From: Sphagnum magellanicum
Lineage: Eukaryota > Streptophyta > Sphagnopsida > Sphagnales > Sphagnaceae
Length of the DNA: 64,000 nt
Assembly (NCBI GenBank): GCA_021904315.1
Contig: CM038926.1
Coordinates: 3,892,390 to 3,956,389 of the forward strand
Direction of reading: 5' to 3'
Below the pieces are notes generated by a model. It saw only the letters and a list, made by a program, of their open reading frames with translations. It had not been told where the DNA came from and searched no databases. The stretch's first letter is position 1. Each line of letters starts with the position of its first letter. Both the position numbers and the translations under genes were made by a program. Shown piece after piece: positions 12,394 to 23,988 of the stretch.

Positions 12394-12833
12394 AGGTTTT
12401 AGTGGTTAGCCAACATGTAATAGGATCCCTGGATTTTTATAGATAAATTTAGCTAAATATTATTACCATGGTTGATCGTTATTTTTGGTGCAACATGATA
12501 AAATTGGGGAAAAAACCTAAGGGTTTAGGCTAACATTGAAAAAAAATTGAATCTAAAGTTTATCAATATTATTACAAACTTGAATTACAAACTTGTAATA
12601 TTCATATGTAGTTCTTCAATTTTTAATATTTATTAATACATAGTGAAAAAAAAATCAATGCCAATTCACAATACCTGCATTATTGAAGGTTTGGGGTCAT
12701 TGTTAGGGAGGTTTCATGTTGCACCAAAAGTGATGATCAACCACAAAACAATTTAGCAAAATCTAGTTACAAAACAAATAGAGAAATAAACAATCTAGGA
12801 ATCCCACTACATGTTAGCCAACCACTAAAACCT
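12394..12833. mobile_element. 440-bp foldback / MITE-like element
   Basis: The outer 26 bp at 12394-12419 are the exact reverse complement of 12808-12833 (arms begin aggttttagtggttagcc). Partial complementarity continues inward, for example gttgatcg...ggtgcaacatg (about 12470-12510) against catgttgcacc...gatcaacc (about 12716-12742), giving long imperfect arms around an AT-rich loop. There is no ORF. No convincing target duplication is visible (left ...tataag, right gttaac...), so the superfamily is unassigned. Confidence 0.75.
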
Positions 12834-13989
12834 GTTAACTAAATATGGTGATTTCAATGAAGAAAGTTAAAAATCCACGACCATGTTGCTTGGGATATAA
12901 TTTTCTAGCAAAATGGTGGATTTTGGCCACAAACAAATTACTACAAGGCAATATTCAAACAATTAGGATGTACAATTTAAGGTTAATTTGAATAAATGGT
13001 GAATCTAAAGTTTAATGGCATTATTTATTTTTTAAACTACAAACTTACAATATTGATAAGTAATATTTAATAATAGGTTTTGTCCTATAATTCATGACAA
13101 TATGCTAGAATAATATAACATATACTATAAATTTAACATATTATCAAGATTTTAACTATATATTAATAATTATACTTTCAATTTTTTTATTGCATTTGGT
13201 CCATTAACTACAAGTATTTCATTTGGTAAAAAAGATGTGCCAAAATATCCTTAGATGATGGGGGGAATAAACGCTTGTAATACTTGCACAATCAAATCTT
13301 ATCAACTTAAGGGGGCCTTTTGGTGAAGCTACGTGATACAATTTTATGGAGGTATCATGAGAAGGTTATTGTGGTGGTATTACATTACATTAATAATGAG
13401 GGTATTGCATTTGCAACCGCCCTAACAATGACCCCAAACCTTCAACGATGTAAATATTATAAATTGGGATTTGAAATTTTTGAAATGTGGCATGCCCATA
13501 ATCAATGTTTGTATCTTAGCATGAAGGTATTACTAGTTTTTAAAAAAAGATTAATACATTTATGGTGGATTAAAGCATGCGTTTGGAATGACATAAGGTG
13601 ATCGGGCAAGGTATTGCAAATTGATATTGGAAAATAAAAATGGGCATAAAGTTACAAAATTTTATATAAAGTGAACATGGTACAAATTTTGGTGAAATAC
13701 AAAAAATTCCCACCACAAGCTATGCTACAATGACCTAATACTATTCGTTAAGATGCACTTTTGTTTGAAGAAGAGTATAAAAAAAAAAATTCATTTTTTT
13801 GATAAATTGTTGCATTTTTATGGCCTTTGTTGCATGGTAACAATTGAAAAGTTGTTGTTGGTGAAGTGCAAGTTGGATGCATCCACCATAAAAGCCTCTT
13901 TTGTGGTATCTCAAAGTTTAAGGACCAAAAAAAAATAGTGTCATGATTTGAAAGCACAATGGAAAAACAATGTTAAAAAAAAGTAAGTG
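12834..13989. other. AT-rich spacer with GGTATTGCA motifs
   Basis: Contains ggtattgcat at 13401, ggtattgca at 13610 and degenerate forms ggtattac at about 13373 and 13527. A segment near 13003-13065 resembles 12545-12610 as a direct duplicate (tgaatctaaagttta...acaaactta). Otherwise no genes. Confidence 0.4.
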
Positions 13990-14640
13990 CTTGTAAATTT
14001 ACTAACCACGAATCGTTTTCGATTCATGGTACTTACATACATCTTGCATCTCCTTTTCTCTCTTGGCCTTAGTGGATTCAAAATTCCAATTATAGGCATC
14101 TCATGCAAGCTTAAAAGGCTTTGCATAACTAACCTTTGTCATTCGAATTGTTTCAACAAGATCATCATCCTTCTCAATTCATGAGAAAGTGTTACCTGGG
14201 ATAAACTCCACCTCCCACATAAATATGCCAATGATTTGTAACAATTTTTTGGAATCAATATTTTCCAATAAAGGATGCCGAACCTCTTCGAAGCATTGCA
14301 CTGCAATTTGAAATCAATCCCATTGGGCTTCAACTTTCTTTTTCGCTTGATCAATCACCTTCTTTTCATTACAAGGTTGTCATGTTTGTGGGTTGCTCAA
14401 AATATAAGCATTCATGGCTTGGTGGATTTGTCACCTTGACCCCTCAAGATGAGTAGGACAATTGGATTTACTTACTTCCAAATGAAGCCTATGCTTGTTG
14501 TCCGAATGTTGATGAAATGACCACTAGCAACATAATTATTAATGCATCCATTGATCTTACACACCCACCTTGATCCCTCATGCACCCAATTTGAATCTTC
14601 CATTACATGTTTGGTGAGATTTTTTCCATGATCACTTTAA
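13990..14640 (-). pseudogene. C2H2-finger gene relic, copy 1
   Basis: The minus strand encodes, with stops and a frameshift, WVCKINGCINNYVASGHF (start of a C-x4-C finger), then AMNAYILSNPQT, NEKKVIDQAKKKVEAQWD, ENIDSKKLLQIIGIF and EKDDDLVETIRMTKVSYA. The order and motifs match the relic at 29890-30451, including the finger, the MN...LSNP block, the NE-K-I basic helix, the LL-I block and the acidic E-DD/NED block. Both are therefore copies of one gene family. Most stops sit where CAG, CGA or TGG is plausible. Function unknown. Repetition in the window suggests a transposon-borne gene. Confidence 0.55.
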
Positions 14641-17600
14641 TGAGAAGCCACCTTGACCCCTACAAAAATAACATCATTATCAAATGGATGTGAAAATTGG
14701 CCAAAAAAATGAAATATCTAGTTATACACTATCAGAGTATTGCAATTAGACCAATAAGTGGATGGTAAACATGGTGAGGGTATTGCAAACAAACCTATGC
14801 CCTAAACCCATTACATTAGGGTATTGTCTGGTATTATGTGGAAGAAATATTTATTTAAGCATATGGGCATTGCTTGGAAAAAATTACTCATCCCCACTTT
14901 CAAATAGAGACGAAGATGGGATGGGATTTTTGTTCACAATGTTTATTTTACATTAAATTCTTTTAAACCCTAGCATGTGAAACACATAGTCCATCACAAG
15001 ATATTTACCTTCAATAAGAGGTGTGTATATGACAAAATTTTGTTCTCTTTTAGTTTATTCCTTGTTTATTGCAACACTCATTTGTTGTTCATTGCTACAA
15101 ATTGATGCCTTTAAATCTATGTTTCTTTCGAGGACCTGCCATCTAAAAATAAAACAATGGTTTATTTTATTTTTTTATCCTCCTACTTCTAGTTCATCAA
15201 TTATGCCCTCATTTACAAACATATCATTAAAAAAACACACAAATCCTTCAACAATAAATGTAATCTCATCCTTGGATGGTACCATTAGAACATCACACCT
15301 TGATTTTCATATACCCATCAAGCTTGAAAAAATCATTGGAAACACTTAAATAGATATTTTCATAAATTTTTATAATGAATACACTTATTAACTTCCATAG
15401 ATTTCAAATTCTCAACAATACCAATAATATGTGTATTTTGATATTCATAATCATTGCATTTAGAAGAAGTTTTAGGAATGTAACGCTAGTTCCTTTCCTT
15501 AAAACTTTTGGTCAAAAACACAATTTTGAAACATGATTTGAGAATTTTCTTGGGAATTTTTTTCCTAATGTAATTTGAAGTCATTTTATTTTTAGATTCT
15601 ATTAAGCAATCAACTGAGTAAATAATTTAGTTATGAATTTTCAAAGTTAAGGCTATTATTTTTTAAGGGGCCATTTTAATTAGGATACAAAATTTTAACA
15701 TTTTTCATTTTTTAAATTCCAAAATAAAATTTAAGACATATATTAAGACATGCAATGGATAAAAATAAGAAAAAAAAATATATAATTACGAAAACATTTA
15801 AAGAATAGGGCTCGAAAAAATGATTTGATTGCTTTTGGTTCCTTAATCATTTCTTGAGGTGGTTCCTAGTGGTACCACCCAACAATGGGTTCACCTACAA
15901 TCAATCCAAAAATAGAGAGAGTTTTAAGCTCATTGTAATTTATGACAATCAATGGAAGAGCTTCAAGTTCCCCCAAGAATAAATAATTATAAAAACAATA
16001 TAAAAAAAGGATAACAACTTGCTTATTTCAACTTGATGCAACCTATGTAACCTTCTTGTACACACAAACATCAACTTGTAACAATACCAATTACAATATT
16101 AGGGTCAATCAATGTTGCTACTTTAACTAACAACAACTAATATTGTTGAATACATTTAAAGACCTTGTCATTAAAAAACATTACAAAGAATTAATTTGAT
16201 TCTAATTAACTATTTTATTAGTATAATTATATATTATCATGTTATTATAGTTAATTTTTATTATGATTACTTAAAATATTTTTAAAAATAATAAACATTT
16301 GAAATATAAACATTGCCACATGTCATTGTTATGTAAAAACATGGAAAAAATGATCAGGAACCTAACTCATCGTTGTCTTCTACAATGCAACAACAAAAAA
16401 TAAAATGATTATGATTTTAGCTTGTTGTCATCTTCTATAGACCCCCCCAATTTAATTTATTCAAAAAAACCAAAAAACCTAAAAGAATTCAAATGAGTTA
16501 GTTACTAGAAAAAACCAAAAACCAAGAGAACCACAATACAACATCTTCAATGCAACAAAAAAAATGGTGTCACAAGGAAAAAATTGTCTTTTGCACCAAA
16601 AAAATCGTCTTCTACATGAAAAAAAAGCAAATGTTTACAGTGCATAGAAAAAGAATTTGTCTATTACACAAAAAGAAAAGCAGTTAGCCTTTGTAATGCA
16701 TACAAGAGCAAATATTTTGGCACTATAATAATTTAAATGTAGACACCGACCTAATTACAGACACAAAGACAAAAGAGGCTAGGGTGAACTAACACCCACC
16801 AATGCACCAACGTGGATGGATGGTGCATTGCTAGGATTTTCTTTTCTATCCCTATGCCATCCCATGTTGATTTTTTTTGTTTGCCCTTTCTCAGCCCTAA
16901 TCTTAGTTTTTTTTTACAACTTTATTTTCTCCTTGCCCCGCATCCTTTTTTTCTTTATTTTTTAGCATTTTGAAACTTTTCCCACCGAACCACAACCACC
17001 TACTACCCCCCATTGCCCCCATCAACCTATCCACCTATATATTTAAATTAAAAGTAAACTCTTATCCATCTACTTATTCATCTATAAATTAAAAATGTGT
17101 TGCTCTCATCCCCACCCACCTACCCACCACCCCCCATCTATTTATCTACCTACCAACACTTTAAGTAGGTACCTACCAAACCCCAACTACATGGATATGT
17201 GTACCTACCTACCTTGTTAGCACTCCAATAGACCCCCAATGGTCAAAAACGATGAAGAAAGAATAAAATGAAGGTATTGCATAAAACTTGGTCTTATTCA
17301 TTGAAACAATTAATAAGGGCACAATTAAAGTATTTGTCACCCCCATGTGTAAAGGTATTATAGATAAACATTGGCTGTAAACATGATGTTTTAGTGTATT
17401 ATTTGGGTATTGCATAATCTTTTGAAAATCCAAAGTATGTGAAACCCCCCAATGAAGATATTGCAAGTTGTGCTTCAAGAATGTTTTCCACAATGGGGGG
17501 TATTGCAAACCCATCACATTTACTACATGTTGTACATAAGTTTATCAAACAATTAGGCCTATATTAAACAATTTGATTTGCTTGTTTTAATGGTGTACTT

Positions 17601-18639
17601 AAGCAATGTGGATTAGATTTAACAATATTATGTTTTTATAGTTAGTTATGTTATTTAGCACTAGGGTTTTATGAATTTTGGGTTATCAAGACAACAAACA
17701 TTTACAAATTTTTGCACATTTTAAGCCTTATTAAAATCAGACCTCATAAGGATTTTGGGAGGAAATTGGCATTTGCACATACATGCCACAATACACTTTT
17801 CTTTTTCTCTAAAAAAAATGGGAAAAAGGTTCACATTAATAGACCAAACTAAGAATCCATTCAATTGTTTGTTTCATTTAATTTTGAACCAAATTAGGGT
17901 TTAATTAATGGTTATAATGAAGTCTCATTTAATTTGTGTTTGAATATTTGGCTTCAATAGTGACTGTGTGTATTTTTTTTTGGGGTCATGTGTAGTTTGT
18001 TGTTTAGAACTATCATGGTTCATGGCATCTACCATTGGAACTATTTAAGGTTTAGTGTATATTTCTTCAATGACATCCATGTTGATCTATCCATGGATGT
18101 GTTTTCATATAGGCCAAAACCTCATTGAGCATCAATGGCATCGCTCTTGAACATCAACAATATGATATTCTTTTTTAATCAACTCCTTTCGTCTTGTTTA
18201 TTATTATTTTTACTTAGGGAATTTTGTTCCCCCATGCATATGGATGGCCATGGAAGTATCAATTGCATGTTGGTATTGCATATTTTGATTGAAAGCCCTA
18301 CATATATTTAATTGATTATGTTTAGGAGAATGGGGAATTATTATTTTTTGCATAAATTTAGATAGCCATAAGATAGACTTTGTGTGGTTTTTTCTACCAT
18401 TTGTAAATTATTGCTTGTTTATGGTTTGTGGTAAGGTTCATTTGCAAGGTTTAAGGGTAATGTTGATTAGGGTTATTATGATTTGTAAACTTGTGAGGGT
18501 ATTCCATGGGTTTTCACAAGTTGGGAACTCCTACTACATGGTTATTTCTTCGACAACATGCCATGTTCCAATTTGATCACAATAGGTTTATTTTTTAAGA
18601 TGCCACGTTTGGAACTAATGATATGATTTACCACCTATT
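14641..18639. other. AT-rich spacer with GGTATTGCA motifs
   Basis: No recognisable gene. Motif occurrences include about 14740, 14779, 17272, 17404, 17456 (degenerate), 17501 and 18271. 16980-17215 is a low-complexity stretch of cacctaccc-like repeats. Short ORFs here look fortuitous. Confidence 0.4.
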
Positions 18640-20305
18640 CACATTGATTGCATTTATTTTCATCACATAGGGGTGCTATTTGCTTGGGTTATCACGAATC
18701 GACAAATGTGTGAAAACTTGGTGGAGTGATTGAATGCAATGTGGGCAAAACTTCTATTGCATATGCCACATTGAAAACCATCGTGTTTCATTGTGGATGA
18801 TGCCCCATAGGAACTTTGAGCATTGCAGTAAGTTATACATTGATTTTTAGTTTTTTGTTACATTATTTTATGTTTTGGTACTATGTTAGCATGGGGATTT
18901 TATAACATAATTTATTTTTCATGGTAAGCACATTAATGTTGGGTGTACCATGGTAGGATTGTGTGGAGTCAAAATCTTCCAATTTTTCTTTGTGCACTGC
19001 ATGTGTTGAAAGCATGGTGCTTATGCTCCATGGAGAAAATCAAGGCTTTAGAGGCGAGGCGTGTACTTGATCACCTCCACACAATGATGTTCATGTCCAT
19101 CAACCTAGATGAGTCCATTGATGATTTCAAGGCACATGGGAGGGAGATGGTGGTGGAAAATTTTAATAAACTACAACCTAGTGTTGCTTGGACAAGATAC
19201 TTTTGGATTTAATATTGCCAATTCAATAAGTAAACTAGGGTCCCCCTTCCAAGTATGGCATGTTTTAAAACCTTTTTGCTATGGATGCATTACAAGTTGC
19301 ATGTTCAATCTTCACACATTCGAATTACATCATGGGTTGAAAGTATGTTGTGCATGTCCATGCAAAGCTTTGGATGGTTGGGTTTGTTGCATGTTGCATT
19401 CAAATCAAGACACATAAGCTAGCATAAAATCTTATCATGGGGCTCTGGCTTTTTCTTGAAACCAAGGGTTTGAAGGGGCGCCACATTGACTGGTTAATAC
19501 GGAAGCTAACCACAATAGTATGCACCAAGCCAATATGAAGAGGCAAGGGTTCATAAAAACAAGGTCATGGCACAAGTTGTGGTGGCAATTGTTGACAAAG
19601 CTAATTGAATTCCACATATTGATGTGATCCCACTTACCTTTGAAGGGGATGACGGTGATGATGTTTGGCAGGTGCAAAGCCAACACCATCTTGGTGTTAT
19701 AAGATCTGTGCCCCTTTCACCAAATACCCAAGTTGCACTTGCGAATGGGCATTGCGAGGCAACTTTCGCAAACATCAAGTTATTATTATATTGCTTGTAC
19801 CAACCCTACAACAAATAATATCATTGAGTATTATGGCACATATTATGGAATTCACCATGGTTTGAAATTCATGTTTGTTGATCCAACATATTTACAATTG
19901 GATTATGGTGTGTTCGACATGAGGATTGCAACCAAGATCCAATTGATGAGGTCGGCATTGTTGACATTGGGGTGTTCATGGCCATCGACGAAGATAATTG
20001 TTTTGACAATGTTGATGTGTTGAAAGGTTCATCCACCCCCATGGATTGAACTTTAGCCCACTTGCATGAAACAATTATCAAGATCACAACAGAGTGTACC
20101 ACTAGTGTAAGCATCGAATTGTGTGATCTTGCAACATCACTTCTTTGAAGAGTTGCATCAAACATTCACCACCTTCATTTGGCCCGAGTCAAAAAATCCA
20201 TGCACCTCCAAATGGCATTTTGCAGGGTGGATGATGGCTTTAGGAACTCCATCATTGGATGAAATATTAGCACGAAATGATGATGGAGCACTTAAATACT
20301 TGTAA
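18640..20305 (+). pseudogene. Mutator-like (MULE) transposase relic with SWIM finger
   Basis: Plus-strand coding remains spread over several frames. In order: a segment with FAWVITNRQMCENLV and CFIVDDAP (about 18680-18815), consistent with the MULE transposase core; CALHVLKAWCLCSMEKIK (about 18980), resembling the W/H block; an acidic segment FEGDDGDDVWQVQSQ (about 19640-19680); and CTCEWALRGNFRKHQ (about 19730-19775). The last fits a SWIM zinc finger, CxCx(n)CxH, with the third Cys changed to Arg. SWIM fingers near the C-terminus are known in MULE transposases. Stops and shifts make it non-functional. Terminal inverted repeats were not found. The 205-bp tandem array starts about 300 bp downstream. 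Confidence 0.6.
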
Positions 20306-20599
20306 AAAAGGGACTATGGAATAAAAAAAGGTTTAACACTTGTACCCATATTCTAACTTAATATACATGTGACTCAATTTTCATCTATACTAAACCCTTT
20401 ACACATTTCACCAAATCAAATTGAATTATGCACAATTTGCACTGGAAAAAAAACTACAATGTTAAAATAATATCCAAATGTTTAGGTAACCAATATGTGT
20501 CAATGAATAATTGTTAATCACAACTAAATGAAGTTAATATAGAAATCTAAAACTCTAAGTAATGCACAAAATAATGAAAGTTTCTTGCTTGTAAATATT
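20306..20599. other. AT-rich spacer
   Basis: Nothing recognised between the MULE relic and the tandem array. Confidence 0.4.
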
Positions 20600-21500
20600 T
20601 GGTTCAATTGTAATACCCCACTCTATGTAATCCATAAATGTGCAATACCCATTTTAAAGTATCCAAGAATTTCTTTGGGGTTAATCAAATATCTTTTGAC
20701 ACTACAAGGGGTATTGCATAACCAAACCAAAACCTAAAGGGATAACAATATCCACATTGAGGTATTATGTAAAACACCATGTGTTGATTCATTTTGGCCT
20801 ACACTATCAGAAGGATATTGCTCATGACTAGAAGGATGGAGTGAAGTTGCATTACCTTTCTCAAGGTATTGTGGAAATGCCTTGTGGCTAATCATATATA
20901 TATTGATAATTAGTGGGGTAATGCATAACCCTACCAAAACCTAGAAGGAAATCAATACCCTGATTAGGGTATTTTATAAAACACCATGGGTTAAATCATT
21001 TTCTGTTTAAGTTATCCGGGGGCTATTGCTCATGGCCAAAAGGATGGAATTAAATTGCAATACTTTTATCCGATATCCCAAAAATGCTTTAGGGTCAATC
21101 ACATATATTTCTACACTACGTGGGGTATTGCATAACCCTACCAAAACCTAAAGGGAAATCAATATTAGGGTATTCTACAAAAGACCATAGGATAAATCAT
21201 TTTTCGCCTAAGCTATCAAATAGGGGTATTGTTCATGGCCAAATGGATGGAATTAATTTGCATTACCTTTATTCGATATCGCATAAATGCTTTGGGGTCA
21301 ATCACATTTTTTTTTACATTAAGTGGGGTATTGCATAAACCTACCAAAAGTACCTAGAGGTAAAATAACATGGGTTGAATAATTTTTGCCTAGACCATCA
21401 AAGGGGTATTGCTCATGTCCAGAAAGCTTCAATTACCTTATAGTACCCCATATGGGGTATCCCAAAATGCCATACATATTGATTCAAGTAAATCAGGGTA
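20600..21500 (+). repeat. Tandem array, ~205-bp unit (array 1)
   Basis: Units begin ggggtattgcataacc at 20708, 20915 (one change), 21122 and 21325, giving periods of 207, 207 and 203 bp, with a partial unit before and after. Shared internal landmarks are aaaacctaaagg, the block ...gctatca...ggtattgctcatg, and ...ggtcaatcacat. The same unit occurs inverted at 27740-28445. Confidence 0.85.
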
Positions 21501-22379
21501 ATGCAAAGTTGGACACATTGATGGTAGAAGGTTATGGAAAAGCTTGAATGAAGTTATATAAAGATTAAATATAAAATTCACTATTGAATGTTAAAATTCA
21601 AGTTTTGTGGAAAATTAATAAAAATACAAATTCATTCATAACATTTCTTCAATGATGTACATATTTACTTTTTTTTCCTTCTGAAAGACATAAATTCATT
21701 TCGAAAATACAAAAAATTAAAGCTCCTTATTTAACACTACTAGAAAACCAAGTCTTGTGTCACTACACAATTCCATTCAAATCCAGTTTTAGTGGAATGG
21801 GACTAGTCCATATCGTTGCACATTAAATGTAATGGATTGATCTAGTGGATTGGTTCCACCAAATCCAATTTTAGTGGAATTAGACAAATGTCGTTCCACC
21901 ATACATTGGATGTAGTCCAGTCCACCCAAATCTAGTTCAAAATGCTAAAAAACACATTTTTCTTCTTTTAGACCCCTTGTACTTCCAAAGCTCATAACTT
22001 TCTCAAATCCTATTCGAATTGAGTGATCTAAAATGTTATGAGGGTGCCACCTTAAGCTCTATAATTCATCTTTGAACTCTAAAGGCAGTAGAACAACATA
22101 CAAGGACTATTTGGGTGTGGCATTTTTTCAACTTTTTGACCATGCACACTTTGAAGGGCCATAATTTTATCATTTTAAATCCATTTTTCACAATTTTTAA
22201 TGCCATGAATGTACCAAGAAGAGATCTCCAACGTTTTTTTGACTTCATAAACAAAGGAGATTTCCTTTGAATTTCGTCAAGCTCTAAATTGTTATGTGCC
22301 TATCTACCTAATGCATTGGTAAATAACAAAACTTCAAGTTTATTAAATTTTTCTAATGATGGTATAACCAACATAATAA

Positions 22380-22560
22380 TAATCAACATAGGTGTAGCCT
22401 TGACCTATGTATAGCCAACATAGGTTTAGCCAACCTAGGTATAGTCAACATAAGTTTAGCCAACCTAGGTATAGTCAACATAGGTTTAGCCAACATAGGT
22501 TTAACCAACCTAGCCATAGCCAACATAAGAATAACCAACATGGGTGAAAATCCTTTAAGG
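22380..22560. repeat. 15-bp minisatellite, block 1
   Basis: About twelve degenerate copies of the unit aacataggtatagcc. Inside the CACTA-like element. ORFs on the minus strand (repeated MLAKP-type runs) are only the repeat translated. Confidence 0.85.
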
Positions 22561-22804
22561 TGTACCACATAGGAAAAAAAAGGCCTAGTCCTTATTGTAG
22601 TCCTTTTTTACCTTATATTTTGATCCCCATAAAAAATAATGAATCAAAAGTTGTCAAAAAATTTAGAAGGATTGTGTTTTAGACTATTTCAATTCTAGAT
22701 TCCATCATAATAATCCACAAATGTGTTTTTACATGGTAAATAAGGACCAGGTAAAAAAGACAGAAAAGGGTGATGTTGTGACAAGATTTTAGTACTTTAA
22801 AAAA

Positions 22805-23115
22805 TTTGCACCCACATAGGTTTAGCCGACCTAGGTATACCCAACATAAGAATATCCAACATAAGAATAGTCAACATAGGTATAACCAACATAAGAATAA
22901 CAACCATAAGTATAGCCAACAAATGAATAGCTAACATAGGTATAACCAACATGGCCATAACCAACATAGATATAGCCATAACCAACATAAGTATAGTTGA
23001 CATAGGTATAGCCAATATAAGAGTAAACAACATAGGTGTAGCCCACATAAGAATAGCCAACATAGGTATAACCAACATAAGTTTAGCTAACCTAGGTATA
23101 ACCAACATAATGTAA
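22805..23115. repeat. 15-bp minisatellite, block 2
   Basis: About twenty copies of the same aacataggtatagcc-type unit, separated from block 1 by 240 bp of unrelated sequence. It grades on the right into aacctacatagcctag-type repeats to about 23270. The Tyr-rich minus-strand ORF (GYTYV repeats) is an artefact of the unit length being a multiple of three. Confidence 0.85.
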
Positions 23116-23384
23116 ATGTAGGTACATAACCTAATTATAACCTAAATATAACCTACATAGCCTAGGGCAACCTACATAGCCTAGATGTAGCCTATAACTT
23201 AGGGTCAACCTATAATATAGCCTAGATTACCTTAGGTACTTAGCCTAGGTAGTTCATGTTTGCTTAGGTACCTATCATAAGTTAACCTAAATCAAACAAG
23301 TTTAGTATATTTTAACTAGGCTATTTAAGTAGGTTGAAAGAAAGTGTTATGAATTTTTGTTGACATGTTTCTTCACATAAAAAA

Positions 23385-23460
23385 GGAAGTGGTGCAATGG
23401 TTGAGGACTTGGCCCCTCAAAGTGGAGGTGAGGGGTTCAAGTCTTGAATCTTGTAACCTA
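23385..23460 (+). repeat. tRNA-like SINE head (Pol III A and B boxes)
   Basis: tggtgcaatggttgagg (about 23389-23405) fits a Pol III A box and gggttcaagtcttg (23433-23446) a B box, with about 30 bp between them. The start resembles the head of plant tRNA-derived SINEs such as Au (gtggtgcaatgg). No complete cloverleaf was drawn, and the 3' tail of the element was not defined. Confidence 0.5.
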
Positions 23461-23619
23461 GTTGGTGAAACCAACCTAGTTTAGGCTTACTAGGTTTCAC
23501 TAGCCATGTTAGGCTTCCTAGCAAGTTAGGTTTTAAAACCTAGGCCGATTAGGCCTAGATGCCTAAGTGCATAGGTCTAACTACCTAGGTACCTAGTGGA
23601 TAGGTCCCTCGACCTAACC

Positions 23620-23745
23620 TTGCCATGTGGTGACACTTCATTGGATGTCTTATGTTTGCCACATGGCAACATGTAATTGGCTGCCCATGTTTGCCATGTG
23701 GCAACACATCAAATGAATGCCTACACATGCCATGTGGCATCATTT
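23620..23745. repeat. Short palindromic repeats, TTGCCAcaTGGCAA type
   Basis: Four copies of a tgccatgtggca-like palindrome at about 23622, 23655, 23691 and 23728 (spacing about 33-37 bp), each followed by acac or acatg. Within the CACTA-like element. Confidence 0.7.
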
Positions 23746-23988
23746 TAATGGAAAAAAATTGCCATATTTTAAATTAATCATTTGTTCCAATGGCAAATGA
23801 AGGCCCAATCTGGATCGTTGGATGGTTTTCCATAATTATGTTAGATAGTTTCATTTTACAAATCCACTAGGGTTCTATTGGTCATTGCCACGCGACCCCG
23901 ATCACTAGCCCATTCCACTATGTTAAGTTAAATGTCACGATAATGGAATTGGTCTAATCCACTAAAAAATCAGTGGATTGTGTAGTGG

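Larger units (their letters stand above)
21735..23988. mobile_element. CACTA-like element, degraded
   Basis: The left edge CACTACTAGAAAA at 21735 matches the terminal motif typical of plant CACTA transposons (known of the family). Subterminal sequence from 21761 (cactacacaa, then a tttagtggaatggg...ctagt block) recurs inverted at about 23890-23988 (ending ttgtgtagtg), giving imperfect inverted repeats of about 100 bp. The outermost CACTA motif is missing on the right, so that end is truncated or diverged. There is no transposase. The interior is minisatellites, taggtacctag-rich sequence and a SINE-like head. Confidence 0.45.

Noticed and set aside
18943-19417. Two overlapping plus-strand ORFs as separate genes
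   Set aside because: Only one frame carries the MULE-like motifs (CALHVLKAWC). The other is its shadow.
22797-23108. Tyr/Gly- and Met/Leu/Pro-rich minus-strand ORFs (GYTYV and MLVIP repeats)
   Set aside because: They are the 15-bp minisatellite translated. The unit length is a multiple of three, so two frames stay open without selection.
22380-23115. CRISPR-like array of short repeats
   Set aside because: The 15-bp units are contiguous without spacers, and the context is a plant nuclear genome.
23385-23460. Functional tRNA gene
   Set aside because: A and B boxes are present, but no convincing acceptor stem or anticodon arm. It fits a SINE head better.
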